Origin: Methylobacterium cerastii
Lineage (GTDB): Bacteria; Pseudomonadota; Alphaproteobacteria; Rhizobiales; Beijerinckiaceae
Direction of reading: 5' to 3'
DNA length: 42,380 nucleotides
NCBI RefSeq assembly: GCF_022179125.1
Contig: NZ_BPQG01000062.1
Location: 1-42,380, forward strand
The notes under the pieces are model-generated. The model saw only the letters and a list, made by a program, of their open reading frames with translations, was not told the origin of the DNA and ran no database searches. Below, one piece after another: positions 31,738 through 39,955 of this stretch (position 1 is its first letter; each line of letters begins with the position of its first letter). The translations under genes and the position numbers were made by a program.

Positions 31738-33459
31738 TCAGGGGCGGCCCGCGACGACGGCGACGAGGTCGTTCAGGATCTGGGTCAGCTCCGCCTGCGC
31801 GGCGGGGGTGGACAGGTTGTGGTCGGTGCCCGCGACGATCGCGACCGGGGCGCCGAGGCGACGGGCGGCGCGCTCGGGCGTGCGCCCGACATGGCGGCGC
31901 AGGGCGGGCAGGCCCGGATCGCCCGCGGTGTAGACGAGGCGCAGATGCGCGCCCCGTTTCCGCATCGTCCCGATCCGTCGCAGGACGCTGCCGCCGGCGG
32001 GCCTCGGACGAAACAGGGCCTTCAAGCGGCGGTCGGCCAGGCGGAGGCCGCGGCGCAGGAGCACGCGGCCGATCGCCCGCACGCCGACCTGGCCCGTGAG
32101 CAGGCGACGCCACGTGCTGCCGTGACGGAGCAGGGCGGCATAGGTCGCGGCGCTTCCCACCGTCTGGCGCACCACGGCGTCGACGTCGTCCTCCGGGTGC
32201 CAGTCGAAGCAGTAGAGGTTGGCCAGGAGCGCCCCGGCGACGCGCGGGTCGCGCCAGGCCGCTTGGAACGCTGCGTAGGCGCCGCTGCAACTGCCGACGA
32301 GGACGACCCGTCCGGCGCCCCGCGCCTCCAGGTAATCGAGGGCGTGGCGGAAGTCGTGGAGGGTGTCGGGCGAGAACAGCGGCGAGGCGCCGCCCGGCCG
32401 GTCCGCGCTGTCGCCGATGCCGGCGAGGTCCATGCGCAGCGACGGCACGCCCTCGGCCGCGAGGGCGCGGGCCATCCGCGTCGCCTGCCGGCCCCAGCCG
32501 GAATGCGCGCTGAGGCCGGCGGCGACGAACAGGATCGTCGGCGCGCCGGTCGCCGAGCCGGCCGGACGGGCGTGGACGCCGAACAGGCCCGGCCCGAACC
32601 GGACCGCCTCCTCCAGCCAGCCGTCGCCGGCGAGCTTTGCCGGCGACGCGACCGGGGGCGCCGCCGTCGGGCGGGGCAGGGCGCCGGCGGTCGCGAAGCC
32701 GACCACGTCGGCGAAAGCCGCCTCCGGCGTCTCGGAGAACAGCGGGTTGCCGACGAGCTGGGCCAGGCCGGGCAGGGCGCCCGAGGTCACATGCGCGCCG
32801 AGCGCGGCGTAGCGCTTGGCGAGGGCGTCGGTCTCCGCGCCGAGGATCAGGATTTCGGGCGCCGGGCGCATCGTCGCCGAAGCGAGGTCGATCCGCGCGA
32901 GGTCGGCCGCGAGGTCGGGGCCGATCGGGAAGCCGCCGAGCGACAGGTGTCCGGGCGGCTCGGTCGGCACGGTGCCGTCCGAGAGCTGGTTCACCGCGGG
33001 CGCCCGCAGCTTCATCTCGCGCAGGTAGCCGCGCCCGGTCCGGCACGGCGCCAGCAGCGCGAGCCGGTCGATCCCGCCCTCCTCGGCGGCGAGCGCCGCC
33101 AGGGTTCCCCCGAGCCGCAGGCCGACGAGGACGACCTCCGTCGCACCGGCCTCCTCGCGCAGGACGCGCACCGCCCGGCGGATCGCCCCGAGCCACGCCT
33201 CCAGCGTGCCGGCGCCGGCATCCGTGGAATCGCCCTCGCCCGGATAGTCGAAGCGCAGGGTCGCGCAGCCGGTGGCGGCGATCCGCCCGGCGAGGTCCCG
33301 CCACGGGCGGTGCGCCGAAAGCTGCTCGAATCCGGTCGCCCCGCACAGGATCACGCCGCGCCGGGCGGTGCCCGGGCTGAACCAGCCGAACAGGCCGTCG
33401 ACGACGACCGGTTCCGCTTCGACGGGCGACGGATGTGGGGGCGGCGGCGCGTGCATCAT
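31738..33459 (-). CDS. Tandem alpha/beta hydrolase with a Cys nucleophile elbow
   Basis: 573 residues, two alpha/beta-hydrolase domains. Domain 1 (about 20-265) has RFDYPGEGDSTDAG, but its nucleophile elbow reads VGLRLGG with Arg115 in place of Ser, and no catalytic His is evident, so it is probably inactive. Domain 2 (about 295-570) has LRMDLAGIGDSADR, the elbow VGSCSGAY with Cys391 at the nucleophile position, an acid candidate in YTAGDPG, and His in AGTDHNLSTP. Cys nucleophiles occur in dienelactone hydrolases, PHA synthases and some thioesterase/acyltransferases, which suits an enzyme acting on a carrier-bound thioester. No signal peptide, so cytosolic. Last gene of the carrier-protein operon, 7 bp after the GH2 gene. 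Annotators often call relatives serine aminopeptidase or exosortase-associated hydrolase. Confidence 0.8.
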   Translation of the reverse strand: MMHAPPPPHPSPVEAEPVVVDGLFGWFSPGTARRGVILCGATGFEQLSAHRPWRDLAGRIAATGCATLRFDYPGEGDSTDAGAGTLEAWLGAIRRAVRVLREEAGATEVVLVGLRLGGTLAALAAEEGGIDRLALLAPCRTGRGYLREMKLRAPAVNQLSDGTVPTEPPGHLSLGGFPIGPDLAADLARIDLASATMRPAPEILILGAETDALAKRYAALGAHVTSGALPGLAQLVGNPLFSETPEAAFADVVGFATAGALPRPTAAPPVASPAKLAGDGWLEEAVRFGPGLFGVHARPAGSATGAPTILFVAAGLSAHSGWGRQATRMARALAAEGVPSLRMDLAGIGDSADRPGGASPLFSPDTLHDFRHALDYLEARGAGRVVLVGSCSGAYAAFQAAWRDPRVAGALLANLYCFDWHPEDDVDAVVRQTVGSAATYAALLRHGSTWRRLLTGQVGVRAIGRVLLRRGLRLADRRLKALFRPRPAGGSVLRRIGTMRKRGAHLRLVYTAGDPGLPALRRHVGRTPERAARRLGAPVAIVAGTDHNLSTPAAQAELTQILNDLVAVVAGRP

Positions 33460-33466
33460 CGAGGCC

Positions 33467-35914
33467 TTAGAACTTCACGATCTCGTTTGTGTTCACGGCG
33501 CGAACGATCCCGTGCGGATTCCCGCCGCCGACGAGGGCGATGCGGCGGGACGCGCCGGGGGCGAGGTGGAAGCCGTCGTCGGCGGGCCGGGCGCCCGCCT
33601 CGGTCTCGATGCGCACGCAGAGCGCGTGGCGGTCCGCCGAGACCCGGAGGACGGGACCGGCAGCACCCGGTTCGATCGCGGCGGCGAGGCCGACTGGGCG
33701 CGGCGCGGGATCGCGCCCTTGCGGGAAGTGGAAGCTCTCGGCGAGGACGGCGTCGGCGTCCGCATCGACCAGGCTCGCATGGGCGAGGGCGTGCGCCATC
33801 GGGCCGAAGCGGTAGCTCCCGGTGGCGTCGAAGAAGCGCCCGAGCAGCGTCGCGCTCGACCATGTGCCGGAGCTGCGCGGCGCGACTGCGACCGCACGCT
33901 CTGCCTTCGCCACGGCGCGCCCCTCGGCGTCGCTGAAGACGAGGCGCAGGACGGCGGAGAGCGGCGCGGCCGTCTCGTTGTGGACGTGGAGATGGAGGCC
34001 GTTCAGGCCCTCGTCCGAGATCGTCACCTGGACGGGGCGGAAGGCGCGCTTGAGGGCGTACCACGCCGACTTCGGCCGGCCGGCCGCGTCGACGACGCCC
34101 CAGCCGATGCCGGGGGCGAGGTCGCGGAAGAACCACACCAGCCCGCCGGCGGTGGGCGAGCGCGCCCGGCGCCACTCGGCGAACACCGCCTCCATCACCT
34201 CGGCGCTGGCCGCGCGGGCGAGCGCGCAGTAGCGATCCGGGTCGTCGCGGCGCAGGGTCTCGGGATCGAGCCCGAACAGGTCTTGGATGTAGTGGTCGCG
34301 GACCTGCTCGAACTCCCAGTCGGCGCCGCGGTCGCGCGGGACCGTGGCGGCCCAGCCCGGGCTCGCGGGGTCGCAGAGATCCGCCTCCCGCAGGGTCGCG
34401 GCGTCGGGGACGTTGGCGAAGGCCAGGCATTCCGAGGCGAAGCCGACCTCGGCGCGGCGCGCATCCTCCAGCGGCCGGCGGTAGGCGCCGACGCCGTAAT
34501 AGTGGGCGAGCCCGGCATCGGTCGAGAACGGCAGGTCCCCGCCCGACGGCGAGTTCGGCACCACCACGAGGTCCGGCCGCAGGCGGGCGACGCGGGCGGC
34601 GAGCACGTCGTCCGACAACCCGCCGGTCCAGGCGTCGCGGGGGAAGCCCAGCATCGCCGCCTGCTGCGCGACCTCGCTGCCGCCGCACAGGACGCAGAGC
34701 GCGGGCGAGGCCTGCGTCCGGTCGAGGAAGCCGTCGATCTCGGCGAGCAGCCGGTCCCGGAAGGCCGGGTCGTCGATCGGATAGTCGAAGTTGGCGAGCA
34801 TCAGGTCCTGGAACACCAGGATGCCGCGCTCGTCGCACAGGTCGTAGAAGGCGTCCGCCTCGTAGAGGGTGATGCCGGACACCCGCAGCATGTTCATGCC
34901 GGCTTCCTGCGCCAGCGCCAGCAGCGGGCGGCAAGCCTCGGCGGAATGGCCGACGAGGTCGGCCGGCGTCCAGCACGCGCCGCGGCAGAACACCGGCACG
35001 CCGTTGACCGTCAGGCTCAAGCCCTCGGCGAACGGACGGCCGAGCGCGATCGTGCGAAAGCCGACGCGGCCGAGCGCCAGCACGTGGCCGTCGATCTCGG
35101 CCTCGACCGGATGGAGCCGGGGCTCGCCGTGCGTGTGCGGCCACCACGGGGCGACATCCGGGATCAGGACCTCGCCGGCGAAGCAGCCCGCGGCGTCGGC
35201 CTCGATCACCGCCGCGGCGCCGGCGCAGCGGAGCGTCAGCCGGGAGCCTCGAACGTCGGCCAGGGCGAGGCGGAGCCGCAGCCGGCCGGTCCCGCCGTCG
35301 AGCTCGGCGCGCAGGTCGGCCGACAGCACGCGCGGGACGCCGGCGCCGAGCGCGGTCCGGGTGACGGGGCGGTAGGGGCCGACGGCGTCGACCGCCGGGC
35401 ACCAGCCGGGCATGAAGCCGAGGAGGCTGGTGCGGACGTGGCGCAGCGATCCGGGCGTCGCCAGCCTCGGTCGCCAGCGCCCGCGGCGGTTGGGCCGGGC
35501 GAGCGCGACCTGGAGGGCGCGAAAGCACAGGGCCAGCTCGACCGTGCCGGCGCCGTCCACCTCGACGGCGTAGGCAAGGAACATCGAGCGCGTCTCTAGG
35601 CGGAGCGTGCCGTCGACCCAGATCTCGGCGAGCGTCGCCAGCCCCTCGAAGCGCAGGGATTCGCGGCCGTCGAGCGACAGCGTCGTGCGGTACCAGACGT
35701 CCGACCCGTGGAGCGGCGTCGGCGCGGCCTCGGACCAAAGGCCGGCCGCGCGGAGCGCCGCCGCCGCGGTGCCGGGAACCTCGGCCGGGATCCAGCCCGA
35801 AAGACTCGCCGCGTCGCCGGGACCGGCGCAGGCGCCGGGCGCCGTGACGACGAGCTGCCACGGGCCGTCGACCCGGCGGGGCGGGACGCCGTCGACGGCG
35901 TGGAGGCGGGCCAC
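33467..35914 (-). CDS. Glycoside hydrolase family 2 protein (beta-mannosidase-like)
   Basis: 815 residues, no signal peptide. An N-terminal jelly-roll contains SDVWYRTTLSLDGRESLRFE and LATLAEIWVDGTL. Immunoglobulin-like domains follow, then a TIM barrel at about 290-620: LTVNGVPVFCRGACWTPADL, EAGMNMLRVSGITLYE, FYDLCDERGILVFQDLM. The acid/base Glu414 lies in VLCGGSEVAQQ and the nucleophile Glu495 in GFASECLAF, so both catalytic residues seem present. The closest subfamily by eye is the beta-mannosidase group. The cytosolic location and its place between two carrier-protein-pathway genes suggest it processes a small glycoside rather than polysaccharide. Its start is 12 bp after the DUF1839 stop. 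Confidence 0.85.
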   Translation of the reverse strand: MARLHAVDGVPPRRVDGPWQLVVTAPGACAGPGDAASLSGWIPAEVPGTAAAALRAAGLWSEAAPTPLHGSDVWYRTTLSLDGRESLRFEGLATLAEIWVDGTLRLETRSMFLAYAVEVDGAGTVELALCFRALQVALARPNRRGRWRPRLATPGSLRHVRTSLLGFMPGWCPAVDAVGPYRPVTRTALGAGVPRVLSADLRAELDGGTGRLRLRLALADVRGSRLTLRCAGAAAVIEADAAGCFAGEVLIPDVAPWWPHTHGEPRLHPVEAEIDGHVLALGRVGFRTIALGRPFAEGLSLTVNGVPVFCRGACWTPADLVGHSAEACRPLLALAQEAGMNMLRVSGITLYEADAFYDLCDERGILVFQDLMLANFDYPIDDPAFRDRLLAEIDGFLDRTQASPALCVLCGGSEVAQQAAMLGFPRDAWTGGLSDDVLAARVARLRPDLVVVPNSPSGGDLPFSTDAGLAHYYGVGAYRRPLEDARRAEVGFASECLAFANVPDAATLREADLCDPASPGWAATVPRDRGADWEFEQVRDHYIQDLFGLDPETLRRDDPDRYCALARAASAEVMEAVFAEWRRARSPTAGGLVWFFRDLAPGIGWGVVDAAGRPKSAWYALKRAFRPVQVTISDEGLNGLHLHVHNETAAPLSAVLRLVFSDAEGRAVAKAERAVAVAPRSSGTWSSATLLGRFFDATGSYRFGPMAHALAHASLVDADADAVLAESFHFPQGRDPAPRPVGLAAAIEPGAAGPVLRVSADRHALCVRIETEAGARPADDGFHLAPGASRRIALVGGGNPHGIVRAVNTNEIVKF

Positions 35915-35926
35915 GGCGCCGTGCCC

Positions 35927-36889
35927 TCAGCGCAGGGCGCGGTCGAGGGCGGCGAAGACGGCGTCGTAGCTCGCGGCCGGGCGTTCGAGGGCGGCCGCGA
36001 GCGGCGCGGCGTTGCGGCGGCCGAAGGCGCGGGCGAGCTGGAACTGGAACGCCTTGGTCTCCTGCGCCAGGCGCGTCGCCGCCTCGGCGGTCGCGCCGAG
36101 TTCGGCGAGGCCCGAGGCGTCGAGCCAAGCGAGGTGGCTGCCGAGGAGCTCGAAGTTCGCCCCGAGCTGGCGCGTGGTGTTGAAGGCGTAGCTGTGGAAC
36201 ACCGACAGGGGCTGGCGCACCAGATCCTCTCCGGTCCCCGCCAGCGCGTCGCGGAAGGCGCGCACGGGGTTCGTCTTCGGCGCGCGCGCGCGGTGCGCGT
36301 TCAGCATCGTGCGGGCGGCCGTCCGCAGGGCGCCGGGTGGCAGGGGCGGGGCCACCACCTTCACGAACTCGGCGTAGGGCGGCAGCAGGGTGGGGCCGAA
36401 GATCCCGTCGTAGTCGGCGCCGGAGAGCTGGAAGCGGCCGGCATTGTGAAGGTAGTCGAGGGTGCGACGCCGCGCATCGAGCGCGAGGATCGCGATCGTC
36501 GTCTTGGCGTGGTCGCGGCCGTAGGTGGTGCCGGCGGTGTCGGGCAGGTGGATCGCGTCGACCTCGACGAGCACCGGGCAGCCGCGGGTGGCCTGGATTG
36601 CGGCGTGGCGCTCGAGCCCGCCGTAGACGGCGAGTTCCTCGAGGCGCAGGCCGTACAGCGCCTCGATGTCGGCCATGGACGGCTTGAAGAAGGTGAACTG
36701 GTCGCCCTCGAAGTCCTGCCGCAGGGTGAAGCCGAGCATCGCCTCCGGCTCGAGCCCGCGCCCGTGCAGCAGCTCGATCCAGAGGTCGACGTAGCAGTTG
36801 GTCTCCGGCCACGCCCGGTCCTGGGCGTGGAGCGGATGCGAGGCGGGCGCCGGGGCGGCATCGTGGACGAGGGCGAGGGCGGCCGACAC
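35927..36889 (-). CDS. DUF1839 protein, possible Cys-dependent aminoacyl transferase
   Basis: 320 residues from GTG at 36889, just past the ligase stop; the open frame extends further upstream inside the ligase gene. Conserved parts are RAWPETNCYVDLWIELLH, DFEGDQFTFFKPSMADIEAL, PVLVEVDAIHLPDTAGTTYG, RDHAKTTIAILALD and YLHNAGRFQLSGADYDGIF. DUF1839 has no assigned activity. The order Cys32, then VEVDAIHLP, then His127 before a hydrophobic strand resembles papain-like BtrH-type acyltransferases, which move an aminoacyl group from a carrier protein to an aminoglycoside. This similarity is by eye and remote. Its fixed place next to the amino acid:[carrier protein] ligase supports a transfer role. 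Confidence 0.8.
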   Translation of the reverse strand: MSAALALVHDAAPAPASHPLHAQDRAWPETNCYVDLWIELLHGRGLEPEAMLGFTLRQDFEGDQFTFFKPSMADIEALYGLRLEELAVYGGLERHAAIQATRGCPVLVEVDAIHLPDTAGTTYGRDHAKTTIAILALDARRRTLDYLHNAGRFQLSGADYDGIFGPTLLPPYAEFVKVVAPPLPPGALRTAARTMLNAHRARAPKTNPVRAFRDALAGTGEDLVRQPLSVFHSYAFNTTRQLGANFELLGSHLAWLDASGLAELGATAEAATRLAQETKAFQFQLARAFGRRNAAPLAAALERPAASYDAVFAALDRALR

Positions 36890-36894
36890 CGATC

Positions 36895-37863
36895 CTAGCC
36901 CCAGAGCTGCTTGCGCACGTCCGCCGGCCAGGCGGCGAGGTCGAGGCCGTGGTGGCGCAGCAGCGCCAGCGTGATCCGCTCCAGGCCGAACCCGACGCAA
37001 GCCGTGTGGGCGACCGCGCCGTCGGCCTGGCCGATCTCCCAGGTGCTGCCGAAATGGTCCTGGTGGTAGTTGAAGCTCAGGCAGGCGGTGGGCTGCTCCG
37101 TGCTGTTGACCGGCACGTTGAGCTCGAACTTCAGCCCCTGCATGCGCTGGTTGTTGGCCAGCATCCGCCCGGCGCGCCCGAAGAACGGGTCGTTGGCCGG
37201 GTCGACCGCCAGCGGCAGGCCGAGGTCGCGCATCATCGCGGTGCCGCGCTCCAGCCAGACCTCGCGGAAGGCCAGCACCTGCTCGGGCGAGCCCATGCGG
37301 ACGTATTCGCGCATGCGGAACATCTGCATCCGGGTCGGCTCGACCGAGGGCTCGTGGCGGAAGCAGTAGGATTGCAGGTCGAACAGCAGGCCTTCGGCGG
37401 GGAGGGGACCGCGGGCGGCGGCCACCGGATAGAGCGGGTAGCAGGCGGCCGGCGTCAGCACGATGTCGGTGCAGGCCTGGTCCTCGGTCCAGTCCTTTCC
37501 GGCCTCGACGCAGGCGAGGAGGCGCGCATGGGCGGCCTCGTCGCCGCAGAAGCTGTGCACGGTGCCGGCCAGGTTGGGGAAGCCCTTGAGGTAGCCGCTG
37601 CGCTCGAAGGCCGGGCGGCTCATCCCCGGCGGGAAGCGTATCCGCTCGGCCCCGTCGGCCGCGCCGAGGCGGGAGACGAGGGCGTCCAGCGCCTCGACCA
37701 CGCTCTCGAAGTCGCCGCCGCGGCCATAGAGGCCGTCGATCCCGGTGCGTACCAGGTGGCCCCGGTCGAACAGGCGGTCGAGGAAGGAACGCGGTTCCGC
37801 CTCGTCCCCGGCGGACGGCAGCGCCTCGAACGGCGTGGAGGTGGGATCGGCCAAGCTGTCCAT
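36895..37863 (-). CDS. Amino acid:[carrier protein] ligase (SerRS-like)
   Basis: 322 residues. It has a class II aminoacyl-tRNA-synthetase core without a tRNA-binding domain. Motif 2 is [20 protein letters not shown] and motif 3 is [16 protein letters not shown]. Candidate zinc ligands of the archaeal SerRS type are Cys in [11 protein letters not shown], Glu in SVEPTRMQ or MREYV, and Cys in HTACVGFG. The family, characterised from Bradyrhizobium and Agrobacterium, activates glycine or alanine and attaches it to the phosphopantetheine of a dedicated carrier protein rather than to tRNA. The substrate here is not readable by eye. The ATG overlaps the stop of the acyl-CoA-dehydrogenase gene by one base (TGATG). 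The carrier is encoded two genes upstream. Confidence 0.9.
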   Translation of the reverse strand: MDSLADPTSTPFEALPSAGDEAEPRSFLDRLFDRGHLVRTGIDGLYGRGGDFESVVEALDALVSRLGAADGAERIRFPPGMSRPAFERSGYLKGFPNLAGTVHSFCGDEAAHARLLACVEAGKDWTEDQACTDIVLTPAACYPLYPVAAARGPLPAEGLLFDLQSYCFRHEPSVEPTRMQMFRMREYVRMGSPEQVLAFREVWLERGTAMMRDLGLPLAVDPANDPFFGRAGRMLANNQRMQGLKFELNVPVNSTEQPTACLSFNYHQDHFGSTWEIGQADGAVAHTACVGFGLERITLALLRHHGLDLAAWPADVRKQLWG

Positions 37864-39134
37864 CACGCGCCCAGGAATGTGCCGCCGCCCTTCTGCACCA
37901 GCAGAAGGTTGGCCGTGTTGCTGTGGATACGGTCGTTGCTGATCATCAGCGGCGCCGAGAGCACGTCGCGCAGCGCCCGGCCGAGGCTGAACGGGGTGCC
38001 ATTCTTGTAGCCGGCGATGCCGACGATCCCGAGCGCCACCTGCACGATGGACACCGCCATGGTCGAGGCGGTGGTCTTGACGTTGTTCAGGGCGATCGCG
38101 AAGCCGATCGAACCGAGCGCCGCAGGCGACCCTTGCGCCTCTTCGTAGTGGCGCAGGCCGCCCTGGATCGTCCCCTTCATCGCCTGCAGCGAACTCGTCG
38201 CCTCGGCCAGGCGCAGGGCGCCGGGGGGCACCGTGCCCGGCCGGCGGCGGGCCTCGGCCTGCACGAAGGTCCGCGCCCGGTCGAGCGCATGGCTCGCGAT
38301 CCCGAACCAGACGCTGCTCCACAGGAGGTGCGAGGCGGCCAGCATCGACTGGGCCGCGATCTCGGCGAAGGGCTTGGGCAGGATCTGGGCGACCGGCACG
38401 TCGCGGGCGGCGAGCACGAAGCCGTCGCTGCAGGTGCCGCGCATGCCGAGCGTGTCCCAGCGGCTGGTGCGCTCCAGGGTGAACTGGTCGGACGTCAACG
38501 CGACCAGGACCTGGTCGGAGGAGGCGGCCTCGGGATGGCGCCGGCCGGTGGCGAGGATCACGTCGGCGTGGGCGCCGTAGGAGATCACGGTGGCGTCCTT
38601 GCGGAAGGCGAACACGTCGCCCTCGGCCTCGACGGCGCAGAGGCTGTTGCGCAGGTCGCCGCCGATGCCGCCCTCGGTGGTCGCCGAGGCGACGAGCAGC
38701 TGCCGCTCCGCCACCCGCTGCATCAGCGCGCGGTGCCAGGGGCTCTCGGCCCCGTGGGTGACCAGGCTCGCGACCTTGATCTGGTGCATCGCGAACACCA
38801 TCCCGGTGGCGGCGCAGGCCTGCCCCAGGCTGAAGCACACCTCGGCCATCCGGCTCATGTCGGCGCCCTCGCCGCCCAGGGCCTCGGGGATCTGGATCCC
38901 GAGCAGCCGCTCCGCGCGCAGGGCCGCCACCGCCTCGGCGGGGAACCGCCCGTCGCGGTCGACCGCGTCGGCATGGAGCGCCGCCACCTGCGCCACCCGG
39001 CGCATGCGCTCGGCGAAGGTCGGCGCGGGAAGGCGCGATTCGGCGAGAATCGGCTCGGGAGGAATCGTTTCGCCCGGGGCGGGGTCGGCGGCGATGCGTT
39101 CGGCGAGCGCGCTCATCTGGGCGAGCGCGTTCAT
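37863..39134 (-). CDS. Acyl-CoA-dehydrogenase-like flavoprotein of the carrier-protein operon
   Basis: 423 residues from ATG at 39134, overlapping the carrier-protein stop by 4 bp (ATGA). The fold is clear: helical N-terminal domain ([17 protein letters not shown]), beta domain with [17 protein letters not shown] and [17 protein letters not shown], and C-terminal helices ([38 protein letters not shown]). The general catalytic Glu in the GYxxEYP-like segment of medium-chain enzymes is not seen (KNGTPF here), so simple acyl-CoA alpha,beta-dehydrogenation is doubtful. It probably acts on the aminoacyl group held by the carrier protein, or on a related amine, but this is inference from context. 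Confidence 0.85.
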   Translation of the reverse strand: MNALAQMSALAERIAADPAPGETIPPEPILAESRLPAPTFAERMRRVAQVAALHADAVDRDGRFPAEAVAALRAERLLGIQIPEALGGEGADMSRMAEVCFSLGQACAATGMVFAMHQIKVASLVTHGAESPWHRALMQRVAERQLLVASATTEGGIGGDLRNSLCAVEAEGDVFAFRKDATVISYGAHADVILATGRRHPEAASSDQVLVALTSDQFTLERTSRWDTLGMRGTCSDGFVLAARDVPVAQILPKPFAEIAAQSMLAASHLLWSSVWFGIASHALDRARTFVQAEARRRPGTVPPGALRLAEATSSLQAMKGTIQGGLRHYEEAQGSPAALGSIGFAIALNNVKTTASTMAVSIVQVALGIVGIAGYKNGTPFSLGRALRDVLSAPLMISNDRIHSNTANLLLVQKGGGTFLGA

Positions 39135-39388
39135 GCGTCCACCGGCTCGACGATCGTCGTGACGGTGCTGCGGATCGCCCGGATCGTCGCGAACGAGGTG
39201 CGGTTCAGCAGATGATCGGGGAACTCGATGTTGAAGCGCTCCTCGAGCGCCAGCATCAGCTGCACGGATCCGAAGGAGCACAGCCCCTTGTCGAACAGAT
39301 CGTCGTCGTCCGAGAGCCGGTCCACTTGGCCGGAGAGGGACTCGATCCCGCCGAGGGTCTCGCGGATGTCTTGAGAGGAAATCATCAT
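39131..39388 (-). CDS. Phosphopantetheinyl carrier protein for aminoacyl groups
   Basis: About 85 residues from ATG at 39388 (39385 and 39400 are alternatives; no strong ribosome-binding site decides). The four-helix carrier fold shows [20 protein letters not shown] then [16 protein letters not shown]. The phosphopantetheine Ser is the one in GLCSFGSV, where most acyl carriers read DSL. This variant context fits carriers paired with amino acid:[carrier protein] ligases rather than fatty-acid ACP. It is the first gene of the operon. Activity needs a phosphopantetheinyl transferase encoded elsewhere. Confidence 0.88.
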   Translation of the reverse strand: MMISSQDIRETLGGIESLSGQVDRLSDDDDLFDKGLCSFGSVQLMLALEERFNIEFPDHLLNRTSFATIRAIRSTVTTIVEPVDA

Positions 39389-39955
39389 ACGCAACACCAT
39401 CTGAACCGAATCCAAGATGCCGGCCTAGACTATGATCGTCAATTCTTACTCGACAATAAAGTTAACTTAATTATTAGTAAATGCCTGAGTTATGGTATCT
39501 AACTCGCTGAAATCAGGTATTCGCCGCCATACGCCACGAGGGCCAAACGCGGTGAGGCCACGACGCGACGTGCAAGATCACGATCCGAAGCATGCCGCAG
39601 AGTGAAAGAACGACATTGCGCACAATCGGAATGCGAAGTGCCGTCCGGATCTGTGTTTCGACGCGTTCCGCGACGGGATGGGCGAAACAGATTGCTACAT
39701 CCGTCAGCAAGCTGGCTAAAGGCCAGTCGATTCGTTGCCGTCATGCAACAGCGGCGTCGCACAAGGTCTTGGCGGACGATTCGACATTGCTCGGGGGAAC
39801 CGGTTCGCACACAGTGATCGGGCACTGGGGGCATCGCAAAAGCGGGCCCGATGAGCCCGCACCCAAAAAGCGGGCCGCACAAGAAACGTACGTCGCGATC
39901 GGCCCCGGCCGCGCGACCGTACGATCCTCGGGTCTCGAAGCTTTTGGAGATATCT
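39389..39955. other. Intergenic region between the carrier operon and the porin gene
   Basis: 567 bp. The part at 39435-39500 is strongly AT-rich (TTCTTACTCGACAATAAAG, TTAACTTAATTATTAG) and probably contains the promoter of the minus-strand operon. The rest (39500-39955) contains only short overlapping ORFs in several frames, none convincing. The porin promoter must lie near its right end. No ribosome-binding site stronger than TTTGGAGA before 39956 is seen. Confidence 0.5.
39838..39860 (-). terminator. Possible minus-strand terminator in the porin upstream region
   Basis: GCGGGC pairs with GCCCGC around a 7-base loop. Read on the minus strand it is followed by TTTTGCG. No minus-strand gene upstream of it is known, so it may end antisense transcription or belong to an unannotated RNA. 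On the plus strand it could act in the porin leader. Confidence 0.35.

Noticed and set aside
36895-38838. A 647-codon ORF covering the ligase and half of the flavoprotein gene
   Set aside because: Only the last 322 codons match the ligase family, and the part upstream of 37863 is the shadow of the flavoprotein gene.
39499-39830. Short overlapping ORFs on both strands before the porin gene
   Set aside because: No recognisable motifs, no good ribosome-binding sites and no consistent frame. Left as intergenic.
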